NCBI RefSeq assembly: GCF_009669305.1
Contig: NZ_SADB01000010.1
Span: 1 to 64,000 of the forward strand
Origin: Ancylomarina sp. 16SWW S1-10-2
GTDB taxonomy: Bacteria; Bacteroidota; Bacteroidia; Bacteroidales; Marinifilaceae
Reading direction: 5' to 3'
DNA length: 64,000 nucleotides
Each line of letters begins with the position of its first letter. The stretch's first letter is position 1. Below, one piece after another: positions 55,035 to 64,000 of this stretch. A program made the translations under genes and the position numbers. The notes under the pieces were generated by a model. The model saw nothing but the letters and a program-made list of their open reading frames with translations, did no database searches and was not told the DNA's origin.

Positions 55035-55262
55035 GCCTTAAATCTTTCGGGATAATAGTTTCGATGCCTATTAGTTCTCTAAAAGGGAATGTTTGAAATT
55101 CAGTCTCCCTTTATAGTTGGGGTAAACTGAATTTCCTTTACCCTTATTTATGTTTGATTTAATCACAGTATCTTTCAGGAACGATTTTGACGGACGCTTA
55201 TAGGTTTAAGTTTGACATTCTAGCTTTCCTTAATATAGAAGGTTTCACTAGCTTAGGACATT

Positions 55263-55293
55263 AAAAAAGAGTCTCGTTTGAGACTCTTTTTTT
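55263..55293. terminator. bidirectional terminator between MFS and yidC genes
   Basis: AAAAAGAGTCTC / GAGACTCTTTTT, perfect 12-bp stem with four-base loop, A-run on the left and T-run on the right. Confidence 0.9.
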
Positions 55294-55316
55294 ATATTCA
55301 GATAATAAGATTTAAC

Positions 55317-57170
55317 TTATTTCTTTTTCTTGTTTGCCATTTTTGCAGCTTCTTCTAAACGTTTTTGAAATTTCGATTTAGTAACTGGCTTTTTCTTCGA
55401 TGCTTCAAGCATAGCTAATACCTTATCGTCATCAACCATCCATTTACGAATTGCCCAAGTTTGAACGATTGTAAATAAAGTTGCAATAAAGTAGTAGTAC
55501 GATAAACCTGATGCATAATTATTGAACCAAACTAGGAACATAACTGGCATCATATACATCATAGCTTGCATACCTGGCATCTGATTTGACGATTGCATTT
55601 GACCATTCATCTTAGTGTAAACTAAGTTGGTGATTGCCATCAAAATACAGAATAAAGAAATATGATCTCCGTACCAAGGAATATCCCAAGGTAAAGTTAC
55701 TATCGAGTCATAAGACGATAAATCTGTTGCCCAAAGGAAACTTTCTTGACGAAGTTCAAAAGATGCAGGGAAAAATCGGAATAAAGCAATCAAAATAGGG
55801 AATTGAACTACCATTGGTAAACAACCACCCATCGGATTTACCCCAGCTTTCTTATACAGGGCCATGGTAGCTTGCTGACGCTCCATTGATTTATCTTTTG
55901 GTATTCTCTCGTTTATTTCATCAATTTGAGGCTTCAAGACTCTCATCTTAGCCGTTGATAAGTACGACTTATAAGTTAGAGGAGACAGAACCAGTTTGAT
56001 TAGAATAGTCAGAATCAAAATAATTAAACCATAATTACCTATAAATCTTTCAAGGATATCGAATACTTCAATTACAACGTATCTATTAACCCATCCAAAA
56101 ATGCCCCAGCCTAAGTTGATTACTCCTTCAAGTTGGATGTCTTTTCCGTACTTACGAAGCGTTTTGTATTTGTTAGGACCAAAATAGAATTTCATAGGGT
56201 AGCTTTCTTTCACTTCACCATTATAAGGGAGTAAAATTTCGGCTGCGTAATTCTTTATAATAGGAGAACCTTTACCCATATCCACGGATTTCAAGCTCTG
56301 TACCTTAAATGTGTTTTTAGAAATAAGAGCCGAAGAGAAGAACTGTTGCTTAAAAGCAATCCATTTAATTTCTGGCGTTAAATCTTCCACAGATGCTTCA
56401 TCTTCACCACTAACGTTTAATTCATCTACATCACCTTCATTGGGTTTAAAATAAAGAGCGGAGTACATATCCTCATTCTTACGACCTTTTTCTTTACCAT
56501 AAAGATCGGCTTGCCAGTTGAATGTTAGGTTTTTTTCGCTTCGAGAAATAATATCTTTAAGACCAATTGCTTTGATATCAAAGTCAAGCATGTAGCTATC
56601 TGGAGCTAGGGTGTATACATACTCAAGGTATTGATCGTCACTAGCCTTAAGTTTCATGCTTAAGGCCTTTTGACTAGAGCTTGCATCAATATTGTCAAAA
56701 CCAGCATCTGAAGTAAAGAATAAATCTTGAGTGTCTATCGATTTACCGTCAGTATCGAAAGTCATACCAAAACGATTCTTATCACCTTCCCAAAGGATTA
56801 ATGGTAATGAATCGTGAGTTTTGTAATTTTTAAGCTCAACAGAGTAAATACGTCCCCCTTTGTTGCTAACCTTAATTTTTACAAGTTTATTTTCAAGAGT
56901 AATAAATTCTTCTTTTTGAGCTGCCGATGAAGAAAATACACCAAATGCCTCTTGTAGGCTTGCAGGATCTTTTTGCCTTTCAACCTCAATGGTTTTTTGA
57001 GTAGCTAATTTTTCCGTCTCTAATTCTAGATCGTGTGCTTCTTCAACTCTAGCAATAGAGTCGCGGGTTTTTAGAGCCTGTACTTCTTCGGCCGATGGTT
57101 TGGTTAGGTAAGTATACCCAATCAAAATGGCTCCAATAATGACTAATCCCCAAATTGAATTTTTATCCAT
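55317..57170 (-). CDS. yidC: membrane protein insertase YidC
   Basis: 617 residues. N-terminal helix (about 5-21, WGLVIIGAILIGYTYL), a large periplasmic beta domain (about 60-350), then the conserved five-helix insertase core (about 355-590) with GLIILILTILIKLVLSPLTYKSYLSTAKMRVLKPQI, the hydrophilic-groove region and GGCLPMVVQFPILIALFRFF. A basic tail (ending KKKK) should bind the ribosome. It inserts membrane proteins alone or with Sec. It is 88 bases after pyrG on the same strand, a common Bacteroidota pairing. Confidence 0.97.
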   Translation of the reverse strand: MDKNSIWGLVIIGAILIGYTYLTKPSAEEVQALKTRDSIARVEEAHDLELETEKLATQKTIEVERQKDPASLQEAFGVFSSSAAQKEEFITLENKLVKIKVSNKGGRIYSVELKNYKTHDSLPLILWEGDKNRFGMTFDTDGKSIDTQDLFFTSDAGFDNIDASSSQKALSMKLKASDDQYLEYVYTLAPDSYMLDFDIKAIGLKDIISRSEKNLTFNWQADLYGKEKGRKNEDMYSALYFKPNEGDVDELNVSGEDEASVEDLTPEIKWIAFKQQFFSSALISKNTFKVQSLKSVDMGKGSPIIKNYAAEILLPYNGEVKESYPMKFYFGPNKYKTLRKYGKDIQLEGVINLGWGIFGWVNRYVVIEVFDILERFIGNYGLIILILTILIKLVLSPLTYKSYLSTAKMRVLKPQIDEINERIPKDKSMERQQATMALYKKAGVNPMGGCLPMVVQFPILIALFRFFPASFELRQESFLWATDLSSYDSIVTLPWDIPWYGDHISLFCILMAITNLVYTKMNGQMQSSNQMPGMQAMMYMMPVMFLVWFNNYASGLSYYYFIATLFTIVQTWAIRKWMVDDDKVLAMLEASKKKPVTKSKFQKRLEEAAKMANKKKK

Positions 57171-57258
57171 TTATTCGTTTTCAGTTTATATAGTTTAATA
57201 TCAGAACCGTTTGTGTTAACGGTTCTATATTTTAACCTATCTTATTGATAATTTTATA

Positions 57259-58875
<1,617 letters not shown>

Positions 58876-58895
58876 TTAATGGTTGATTAAAACCA

Positions 58896-58903
58896 CAAAA
58901 GTA
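58896..58903 (-). promoter_or_regulatory. possible -7 box of the pyrG-yidC promoter
   Basis: On the minus strand TACTTTTG, matching TAnnTTTG, 33 bases before the ATG. No TTG at the -33 position, so support is partial. Confidence 0.4.
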
Positions 58904-58957
58904 GGCAAAATATAGCGTTTGGAAAAACTATTTCCCGAACTTAAAACGGTTAAAGGG

Positions 58958-58991
58958 AAAAAAACACCTCTCTGAATTTTCAAAGAGGTGT
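58958..58991 (-). terminator. terminator of the DUF349 protein gene
   Basis: ACACCTCT / AGAGGTGT with the inner TGA/TCA extension, followed on the minus strand by seven T. It is 64 bases past the stop. Confidence 0.85.
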
Positions 58992-59054
58992 CATGTTTAT
59001 TTTTTATAGATCTTATGGCATTTTAAAATAGATATTTAATTATCTAATTAACTG

Positions 59055-60953
59055 TTATTTAGCCAAATCGTCAATGAGTTTTATTTTTTGCTTTAATAAA
59101 GTAAGATTCTGTTTACCTTGATTTATTTTTTCTTGCATTTCCTTTAATATCGAACTTGATTTATCTGATAAAGAAAAGAAACCCATATTGTTTTCCCAAA
59201 GTATAATATCACTCTCCAATTGTTTAATTTTGTTGTAGAGTTTATTACGTTCATAAATAAGCGTATCTTCTACCTTTCTACCCTCAAGAATAGAATCAAT
59301 TTTTAATTTGAATTTTTGAACTTCCAAATTACTAGAGTCCATATTCATTTTGTCGTATAAGGTATTTATAGCCTTCCCAAAATCATTTTGAATATGTTCT
59401 TTATTCTTAAAAGGAACATGACCAATTGCTGACCATTCTTTTTGGAATTGTTTTACCGTATTTAGATTTTCGTCATTGTCTTCGCTAGGAGTGAAGTTTA
59501 ATACTTTTTCAATAACTTCTTTTTTTAGTTTGAGATTCTCAGTTTGCTTTAAATCTAAAGATCCAAAATGTTCTGATTTTCTATCGAAGAAAGTATCACA
59601 TGCTTTTCTAAATTGATCCCAAATGTCATTGGAAACTTTTCTAGGCACATTTCCAATACTTTTCCATTTTTTCTGAATTTTAATTAGCTCATTGGTTGTT
59701 TGCTTCCAATCTGTGCTATTTTGTAATTCTTCAGCTCTTTCACAAAGGACTATTTTCAGCTTCAGGTTTTCGTTTAACTTATCTTTGTGCTCTACATAAA
59801 AATCGCGTTTATGATTAAAAAATAGGTCGCAAGTTTCACGGAAGCGTTGATATATAGAATTGTTATCTTTTTTTGGAGCAAAACCAATTGTACGCCATTC
59901 TTTTTGTATATCAAGCACCTTTTTAGAGGCTTCATTCCAATTTTGATGCGTATCAATATTTCCAGAAGCAATTTCTTCTATCTTAACACAGAGAGCTGTT
60001 TTTTTCTCTAGATTAGCCACTTGCTCTTCGCGAATAGCATTATAGAAATTTTGTTGGTTTTTATTTATAGTGTTCGATGCCGTTTTAAATCTATTCCACA
60101 ATTCTTCTCTTTTGCTTCTATCAACAGGACCAACTTCACGCCATCTTTCATGTAGTTTTTGAAGATCGTTAAAAGCTTTTATTGCAGATGTTTCTTCAAG
60201 AAGTTTTTCAGCATTTTCACAAAGAGTTGTTTTTGTTTCATAGTTTTTGCGTAAATCTAAATCGCGCAATTCTCTATTAATTTTACTGTAGTCATAAAAT
60301 TGCTCAACAGCATGATGGTAATTTTCCCATAAATGTTTTACCGAATGGGAGGGTACCATACCATAGTCTTTCCACCTTTTTTGTAGATCTCTAAATTCGT
60401 GAAAAGTTTTTTCGAATGACTCTTGTCCGTTGATTAATTGTTTGAGTTCTTCAATAATTAAAAGCTTTTGTTTCAGGTTGTTTTCCTTTTGTTGTTCAAA
60501 ATTTTTCTGAATTTCAGCTTTCTTATCTCTGTATTTTTGTAGAAGTGCTTTTATTTCGATTTCCTGGTCATCTTTTTCAGGATGAAAATCTTCTTCTTTA
60601 CCACCTTCTTTAACGAAGTTTCGTTTCAACTCTTCTATGGTAGCATTATGTTTTTTGTAAAAGTGAACCTTAATACTTTCCGCTCTTTCTTTAGAATCAT
60701 TATCTAATTCAACATCGAGAATCAGTTTTAGCCTGTGAATTAATTCATGCTTTTCCATCGAAGCATAATCAGGTTTTTCCTGGAGTTCTGTTTTTGAATC
60801 TGATTCTAAATTTTCAGTATCAGGATTATCATCAGATTCAGTTTGTTCTTCCTGAATTTGAGTTTCTGATTGATCATGAGAAACTTCAGCTGTTAATTCT
60901 ACTTTTGGCTCAGTTTCATTCTCATGTGAGGGCGTAAGATCTTGTTCTTTCAT
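59055..60953 (-). CDS. DUF349-repeat protein
   Basis: 632 residues. An acidic, Glu/Ser/Thr-rich disordered N-terminus (1-65) is followed by helical DUF349 repeats; five are clear, each with a W-x-x-x-G-x-V/A-P core: WKDYGMVP, WREVGPVD, WRTIGFAP, WKSIGNVP and WSAIGHVP. The C-terminus (about 575-632) is a coiled coil. No signal peptide or enzyme motif. DUF349 proteins are widespread in Bacteroidota and of unknown role; the repeats suggest a scaffold or RNA/protein-binding rod. Single-gene unit. Confidence 0.9.
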   Translation of the reverse strand: MKEQDLTPSHENETEPKVELTAEVSHDQSETQIQEEQTESDDNPDTENLESDSKTELQEKPDYASMEKHELIHRLKLILDVELDNDSKERAESIKVHFYKKHNATIEELKRNFVKEGGKEEDFHPEKDDQEIEIKALLQKYRDKKAEIQKNFEQQKENNLKQKLLIIEELKQLINGQESFEKTFHEFRDLQKRWKDYGMVPSHSVKHLWENYHHAVEQFYDYSKINRELRDLDLRKNYETKTTLCENAEKLLEETSAIKAFNDLQKLHERWREVGPVDRSKREELWNRFKTASNTINKNQQNFYNAIREEQVANLEKKTALCVKIEEIASGNIDTHQNWNEASKKVLDIQKEWRTIGFAPKKDNNSIYQRFRETCDLFFNHKRDFYVEHKDKLNENLKLKIVLCERAEELQNSTDWKQTTNELIKIQKKWKSIGNVPRKVSNDIWDQFRKACDTFFDRKSEHFGSLDLKQTENLKLKKEVIEKVLNFTPSEDNDENLNTVKQFQKEWSAIGHVPFKNKEHIQNDFGKAINTLYDKMNMDSSNLEVQKFKLKIDSILEGRKVEDTLIYERNKLYNKIKQLESDIILWENNMGFFSLSDKSSSILKEMQEKINQGKQNLTLLKQKIKLIDDLAK

Positions 60954-61260
60954 GTGCTTTTTATTGAAAAATAGGCTAAAGTAACCTATAAAATTGACAA
61001 TATAGAGATTAGAGTTCTAATACTATGTATTACGAATTTAGGTATTAATGTATGAAACATCAAAGAATAAGTAAAAATATTTATTTGGTAGGATGTAATA
61101 AGTTGTCGCAAGGCTTTATTTTTAGGGAGTAAGAGGTATTTTACTGACTGATTTGTATTTATCTTTTTAAACAAAAAATAAATTTAATATATTTTTCAAT
61201 GTTCATATTTTTTTGTTTTACTAAGGCTTGATGCCTATTTTTGAGCAAAATTTAGAAATG
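60954..61260. other. 307-base divergent region between the DUF349 gene and trmD
   Basis: Very AT-rich. It must contain promoters for both flanking genes, but I see no full consensus pair and no further feature. Confidence 0.4.
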
Positions 61261-61941
61261 ATGAGAATTGATATATTAACTGTTGTCCCAGAATTATTAG
61301 AAAGTCCATTGGGGCATTCTATTATTCAAAGAGCAAAAGATAAAGGTGTGGTTGAAATTCACGTTCATAATATTCGTGATTTTTCCGAGGATAAGCATAA
61401 TAAAGTTGACGACTATGCTTTTAGTGGAGGAGCTGGAATGGTGATGCGATTGGAACCAATAGTTAAGGCAATAGAAAGTCTTACCGATCAGAGAACGTAT
61501 GATGAAATTATTTTCACATCTCCTGATGGAGATAAATACGATCAGAAATCTGCAAATACGCTTTCTTTAAAAGAGAATATTATAATCCTTTGTGGACATT
61601 ATAAAGGAATTGATCAGCGTATTCGTGATCATTTTATTACAAAAGAAATTTCTGTTGGTGATTTTGTTTTAACTGGAGGAGAATTGGCTGCTGCTGTTAT
61701 TACAGATAGTGTTGTTCGTTTGTTACCTGGTGCAATGGGAGATGAAACGTCTGCATTAACAGATTCGTTTCAGGATAATTTATTAGCACCTCCTTTATAT
61801 ACACGTCCTGCTGAATTTAGAGGATGGAAAGTTCCGGAAATTTTACTTTCGGGAGATCATAAAAAAATTGAAATCTGGCTAGAGGATCAGGCCTATGAAA
61901 GAACGAAGCAATTACGTCCAGATTTATTGAATGAGGAATAA
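61261..61941 (+). CDS. trmD: tRNA (guanine37-N1)-methyltransferase
   Basis: I start at ATG 61261 ([25 protein letters not shown]), the usual family start, giving 226 residues; upstream ATG 61258, ATG 61231 and TTG 61228 are in frame. SPOUT/trefoil-knot motifs: [48 protein letters not shown]. It methylates G37 of tRNAs reading CUN, CCN and CGG, preventing frameshifts. It stands outside the usual rpsP-rimM-trmD-rplS operon here. It converges on rubrerythrin. Confidence 0.96.
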   Translation: MRIDILTVVPELLESPLGHSIIQRAKDKGVVEIHVHNIRDFSEDKHNKVDDYAFSGGAGMVMRLEPIVKAIESLTDQRTYDEIIFTSPDGDKYDQKSANTLSLKENIIILCGHYKGIDQRIRDHFITKEISVGDFVLTGGELAAAVITDSVVRLLPGAMGDETSALTDSFQDNLLAPPLYTRPAEFRGWKVPEILLSGDHKKIEIWLEDQAYERTKQLRPDLLNEE

Positions 61942-61978
61942 AAAAAAGAGCTGCAAATAGAATAATTTGCAGCTCTTT
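61941..61978. terminator. terminator between trmD and rubrerythrin genes
   Basis: Perfect 14-bp stem AAAGAGCTGCAAAT / ATTTGCAGCTCTTT, six-base loop. The strong T-run is on the minus strand, for rubrerythrin; on the plus strand it starts at the trmD stop codon. Confidence 0.9.
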
Positions 61979-61982
61979 ATTT

Positions 61983-62555
61983 CTAATAGTTTTCACTTTT
62001 TTCTTCAAAGTAAGCTTGAGGATGTTGACAAGCAGGACAGTTTTTTGGAGCTTTTGTACCATAATGTACATAACCACAATTTCTGCAGTACCAGGCAACT
62101 TTTCCGTCTTTTTCGAATACTTTTCCGTCTTCAATATTTTTTAACAGTTTTAAGTATCTTTTTTCGTGTTGTTCTTCAACTTTTGCAATTGTTTTAAATG
62201 CAGAAGCAACTTCTTTAAATCCTTCTTCAGCTGCTATTCTTGCAAATTCTGGATATAAATCAGTATATTCTTCGTTCTCGCCCATAGCTGCTGCCTTTAG
62301 GTTCTCAATTGTAGTAGCAATTGATCCAGCAGGATAAGTAGCTGTTATTTCAACTTCACCACCTTCTAAAAATTTAAAGAAGCGCTTAGCATGTTGCATT
62401 TCTTGTTCAGCAGTTTCTAAGAATAAAGCTGCAATTTGCTCGTAACCTTCTTTTTTTGCTTGCTTAGCAAAATAAGTGTAGCGACTTCTTGCTTGAGATT
62501 CTCCAGCAAAAGATTTTAGAAGATTTTTTTCTGTTTCTGTTCCTTTAATGCTCAT
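61983..62555 (-). CDS. rubrerythrin
   Basis: 190 residues. Ferritin-like diiron domain (about 10-145) with paired E-x-x-H motifs (EQEMQHAKRF, EEQHEKRYLK), and a C-terminal rubredoxin-like Fe(SCys)4 domain (CRNCGYVHYG, CPACQHPQAYF). It reduces hydrogen peroxide with electrons from NADH through rubredoxin-type donors, protecting anaerobes from oxygen. Start ATG 62555. Single gene with its own terminator. Confidence 0.96.
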   Translation of the reverse strand: MSIKGTETEKNLLKSFAGESQARSRYTYFAKQAKKEGYEQIAALFLETAEQEMQHAKRFFKFLEGGEVEITATYPAGSIATTIENLKAAAMGENEEYTDLYPEFARIAAEEGFKEVASAFKTIAKVEEQHEKRYLKLLKNIEDGKVFEKDGKVAWYCRNCGYVHYGTKAPKNCPACQHPQAYFEEKSENY

Positions 62556-63062
62556 ATCTATTGAGTTTCGTTATGTTTTTTTAATATACAAATATTACTT
62601 TTTTTTTAGAATCATGGAAGTATTGTTAAAACTGGTTTTGTAATTTATAATCATATTAAATAAATTTTAGTCTATACCTTTATTAATGAAGAAAGTTGAA
62701 CTCTCGACTTACAGAATGGTATGAAGTTATATGTGTTCTTTAAATAGCTCATGATTAATTTTGACCTTAATTTAATTTGGAAAAAAGTATAAGTCAGATT
62801 TATGAACTGAATTTGGTCCTGTTTTTAGATACAATGGGTTTTGTGAATTTTCACCAATACGCTTATTATCAGTGGAATCTATTTAGTCGTTATGAACTGT
62901 TTTCGTGTATTTATGCTTTTGTAAAGCTAATATTAGAGTTATAAATGGCAGTTTATATTTTACCCTATAAATACTATGCTACTTAAAAGAATTGTGATGA
63001 TCTGAAATTGGTCTGTATAAATTTGTATATTGTTTGCTAAATATTTTTTGAGGGGAAATCGT
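62556..63062. other. 507-base divergent intergenic region
   Basis: AT-rich; no reading frame or RNA I can support. It should carry the rubrerythrin promoter (near-consensus AATATTTG on the minus strand about 40 bases upstream) and that of the sensor gene. Confidence 0.45.
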
Positions 63063-64000
63063 ATGATGAATAAAGATATCATGACAAAAGAGCAGCTACT
63101 AATTAAAATCAATCAATTAGAAGCTAAGGTGTCTGGATTAGAGAAAGCTGAACTTAAAAGTCAAATTTGGCTTGAGGCATCACCCTTATGTACTACAATA
63201 CTTGATCTGGATTTTAATCTGCAATATATGAGCAGTGCTGGAATTAATCAACTTAAAATTGATGATATCACTGCATTTTATGGTAAACAATACCCTTTAT
63301 CTTTTTATTCTGATTCGACAAAAAATATTGTATGCGAGAATTTGCGTAAGGTCAAAGAAACAGGTGAAATAATAACATTGGATGCTCCAATGCATGATGT
63401 TGAAGGTAATCGTTTGTGGTATCATTCAACAATAACACCAATTTATAAGGATAAGGGAGAACTCGATTATATCATGATTGTATCATCGGATATTACCGAA
63501 GGGAAGCAGACAGAAAATGATTTGCTTAACAGTGAAAAAAAATACCGTGAATTAGTTAATCGGTCACAAGAAGGGATTTGGGTTATCGACAAAAATAATG
63601 TAACCACTTTTGTCAATCCACGTTTGTCCCGAATGTTGGGGTATTCTTACGAAGAAATGTATGGGCGATCACTTTTTGATTTTATGGATGAGGCAGTAGT
63701 TAAGATCGCCAATGAAAATTTAGAGCGATGCCAAATTGGAATAAAAGAACAACATCATTTTGAATTTATTTGCAAGAATGGTAAGAGAATTTTTACTGAA
63801 TTAGAGACCGCACCAATATTTGATAAGGACGGTAATTTTGACGGTTCAATTGCCGGAGTTCTGGATATTACAGAACGGGAACAGTCAGAAGAAAAAGAAA
63901 GAAAACATCAAAAGGATATTGATTTTTTAACGAAAACAGCCATGCAGTTTGTGGAATTTCCACTAGACAGTAATATTTATGATTTTGTTGGAGAGAAGGT
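63063..64000 (+). CDS. PAS-domain sensor protein, N-terminal part (runs off the window)
   Basis: Open from ATG 63063, preceded by GAGGGG eight bases upstream, to the window end: at least 312 residues. Residues 1-30 form a coiled coil (TKEQLLIKINQLEAKVSGLEKAE). A first PAS-like domain spans about 35-145 (IWLEASPLCTTILDLDFNLQYMSSAG, ending MIVSSDITEGK), a second about 158-275 (YRELVNRSQEGIWVIDKNNVTTFVNPRLSRMLGYS, ending GVLDITERE). No signal peptide or membrane helix, so it is cytoplasmic. The output domain is not visible; a GAF or histidine kinase module is the usual continuation. Confidence 0.85.
   Translation, partial: MMNKDIMTKEQLLIKINQLEAKVSGLEKAELKSQIWLEASPLCTTILDLDFNLQYMSSAGINQLKIDDITAFYGKQYPLSFYSDSTKNIVCENLRKVKETGEIITLDAPMHDVEGNRLWYHSTITPIYKDKGELDYIMIVSSDITEGKQTENDLLNSEKKYRELVNRSQEGIWVIDKNNVTTFVNPRLSRMLGYSYEEMYGRSLFDFMDEAVVKIANENLERCQIGIKEQHHFEFICKNGKRIFTELETAPIFDKDGNFDGSIAGVLDITEREQSEEKERKHQKDIDFLTKTAMQFVEFPLDSNIYDFVGEK

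Overview
This AT-rich window comes from a Bacteroidota chromosome, most likely an anaerobic or microaerophilic marine Bacteroidales/Marinilabiliales relative (Marinifilaceae-like; inferred from gene content, no search run). The pointers are a SusC/SusD pair, two ECF-sigma/FecR cassettes, DUF4302, DUF349, DUF1015 and DUF438 proteins, STN and PD40 proteins, a Bacteroidota-type LptD, and promoters of the TTG-N19/21-TAnnTTTG type in front of tRNA genes and gcvT.

Layout. 1-2.9 kb: the 3' end of an IS30-family element abuts an outer-membrane beta-barrel gene that seems to have lost its own start, followed by a double-domain trypsin-like/PDZ protease. 3.3-12.1 kb (mostly minus strand): a patatin/BamA-fold phospholipase, a DEAD-box RNA helicase, then an ECF sigma - FecR - STN/carboxypeptidase-regulatory-like cassette preceded by a paralogue of its last gene. 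12.4-15.7 kb: a HEAT-like protein and uvrA. 15.9-21.9 kb: an ECF sigma factor with a small unknown protein, then envelope genes (MCE protein, murein amidase, lptD). 22-27 kb: a TrpG/PabA-type amidotransferase, a PQ-loop protein, an Hpt plus pseudo-receiver/PP2C signalling pair, and a TPR/PD40/SPOR protein. 27-32.5 kb: one-carbon and serine metabolism (gcvT, serC, serA, DUF1015) interrupted by a four-helix-bundle protein. 32.6-35.8 kb: a DUF438/hemerythrin/PAS protein, a membrane protein and a two-ORF LysO exporter.

36.4-46 kb is a complete trans-envelope uptake locus: ECF sigma, FecR anti-sigma, STN-bearing SusC, SusD, a lipoprotein HExxH metallopeptidase and a DUF4302 lipoprotein, with no carbohydrate-active enzyme. 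46.5-49.4 kb holds a DUF4190 protein and an AsmA-family protein. 49.7-53.7 kb is the most accessory-looking part: three tandem tRNA-Arg(ACG) genes, each followed by a repeated structured trailer containing a second copy of the tRNA 3' end; then a two-gene ATPase/HNH system resembling Septu (PtuA/PtuB); then two tandem tRNA-Arg(TCT) genes on the other strand. 53.9-64 kb returns to housekeeping genes: an MFS transporter, yidC, pyrG, a DUF349 protein, trmD, rubrerythrin, and the start of a PAS-domain sensor that runs off the window.

The best candidates for something undescribed are the tRNA-Arg array with its mutually exclusive trailer pairings, the Hpt/pseudo-receiver/PP2C pair in which Glu replaces the phospho-acceptor Asp, and the Septu-like system lodged between two tRNA-Arg arrays. 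Several tandem or bidirectional hairpin terminators delimit transcription units clearly and are listed.
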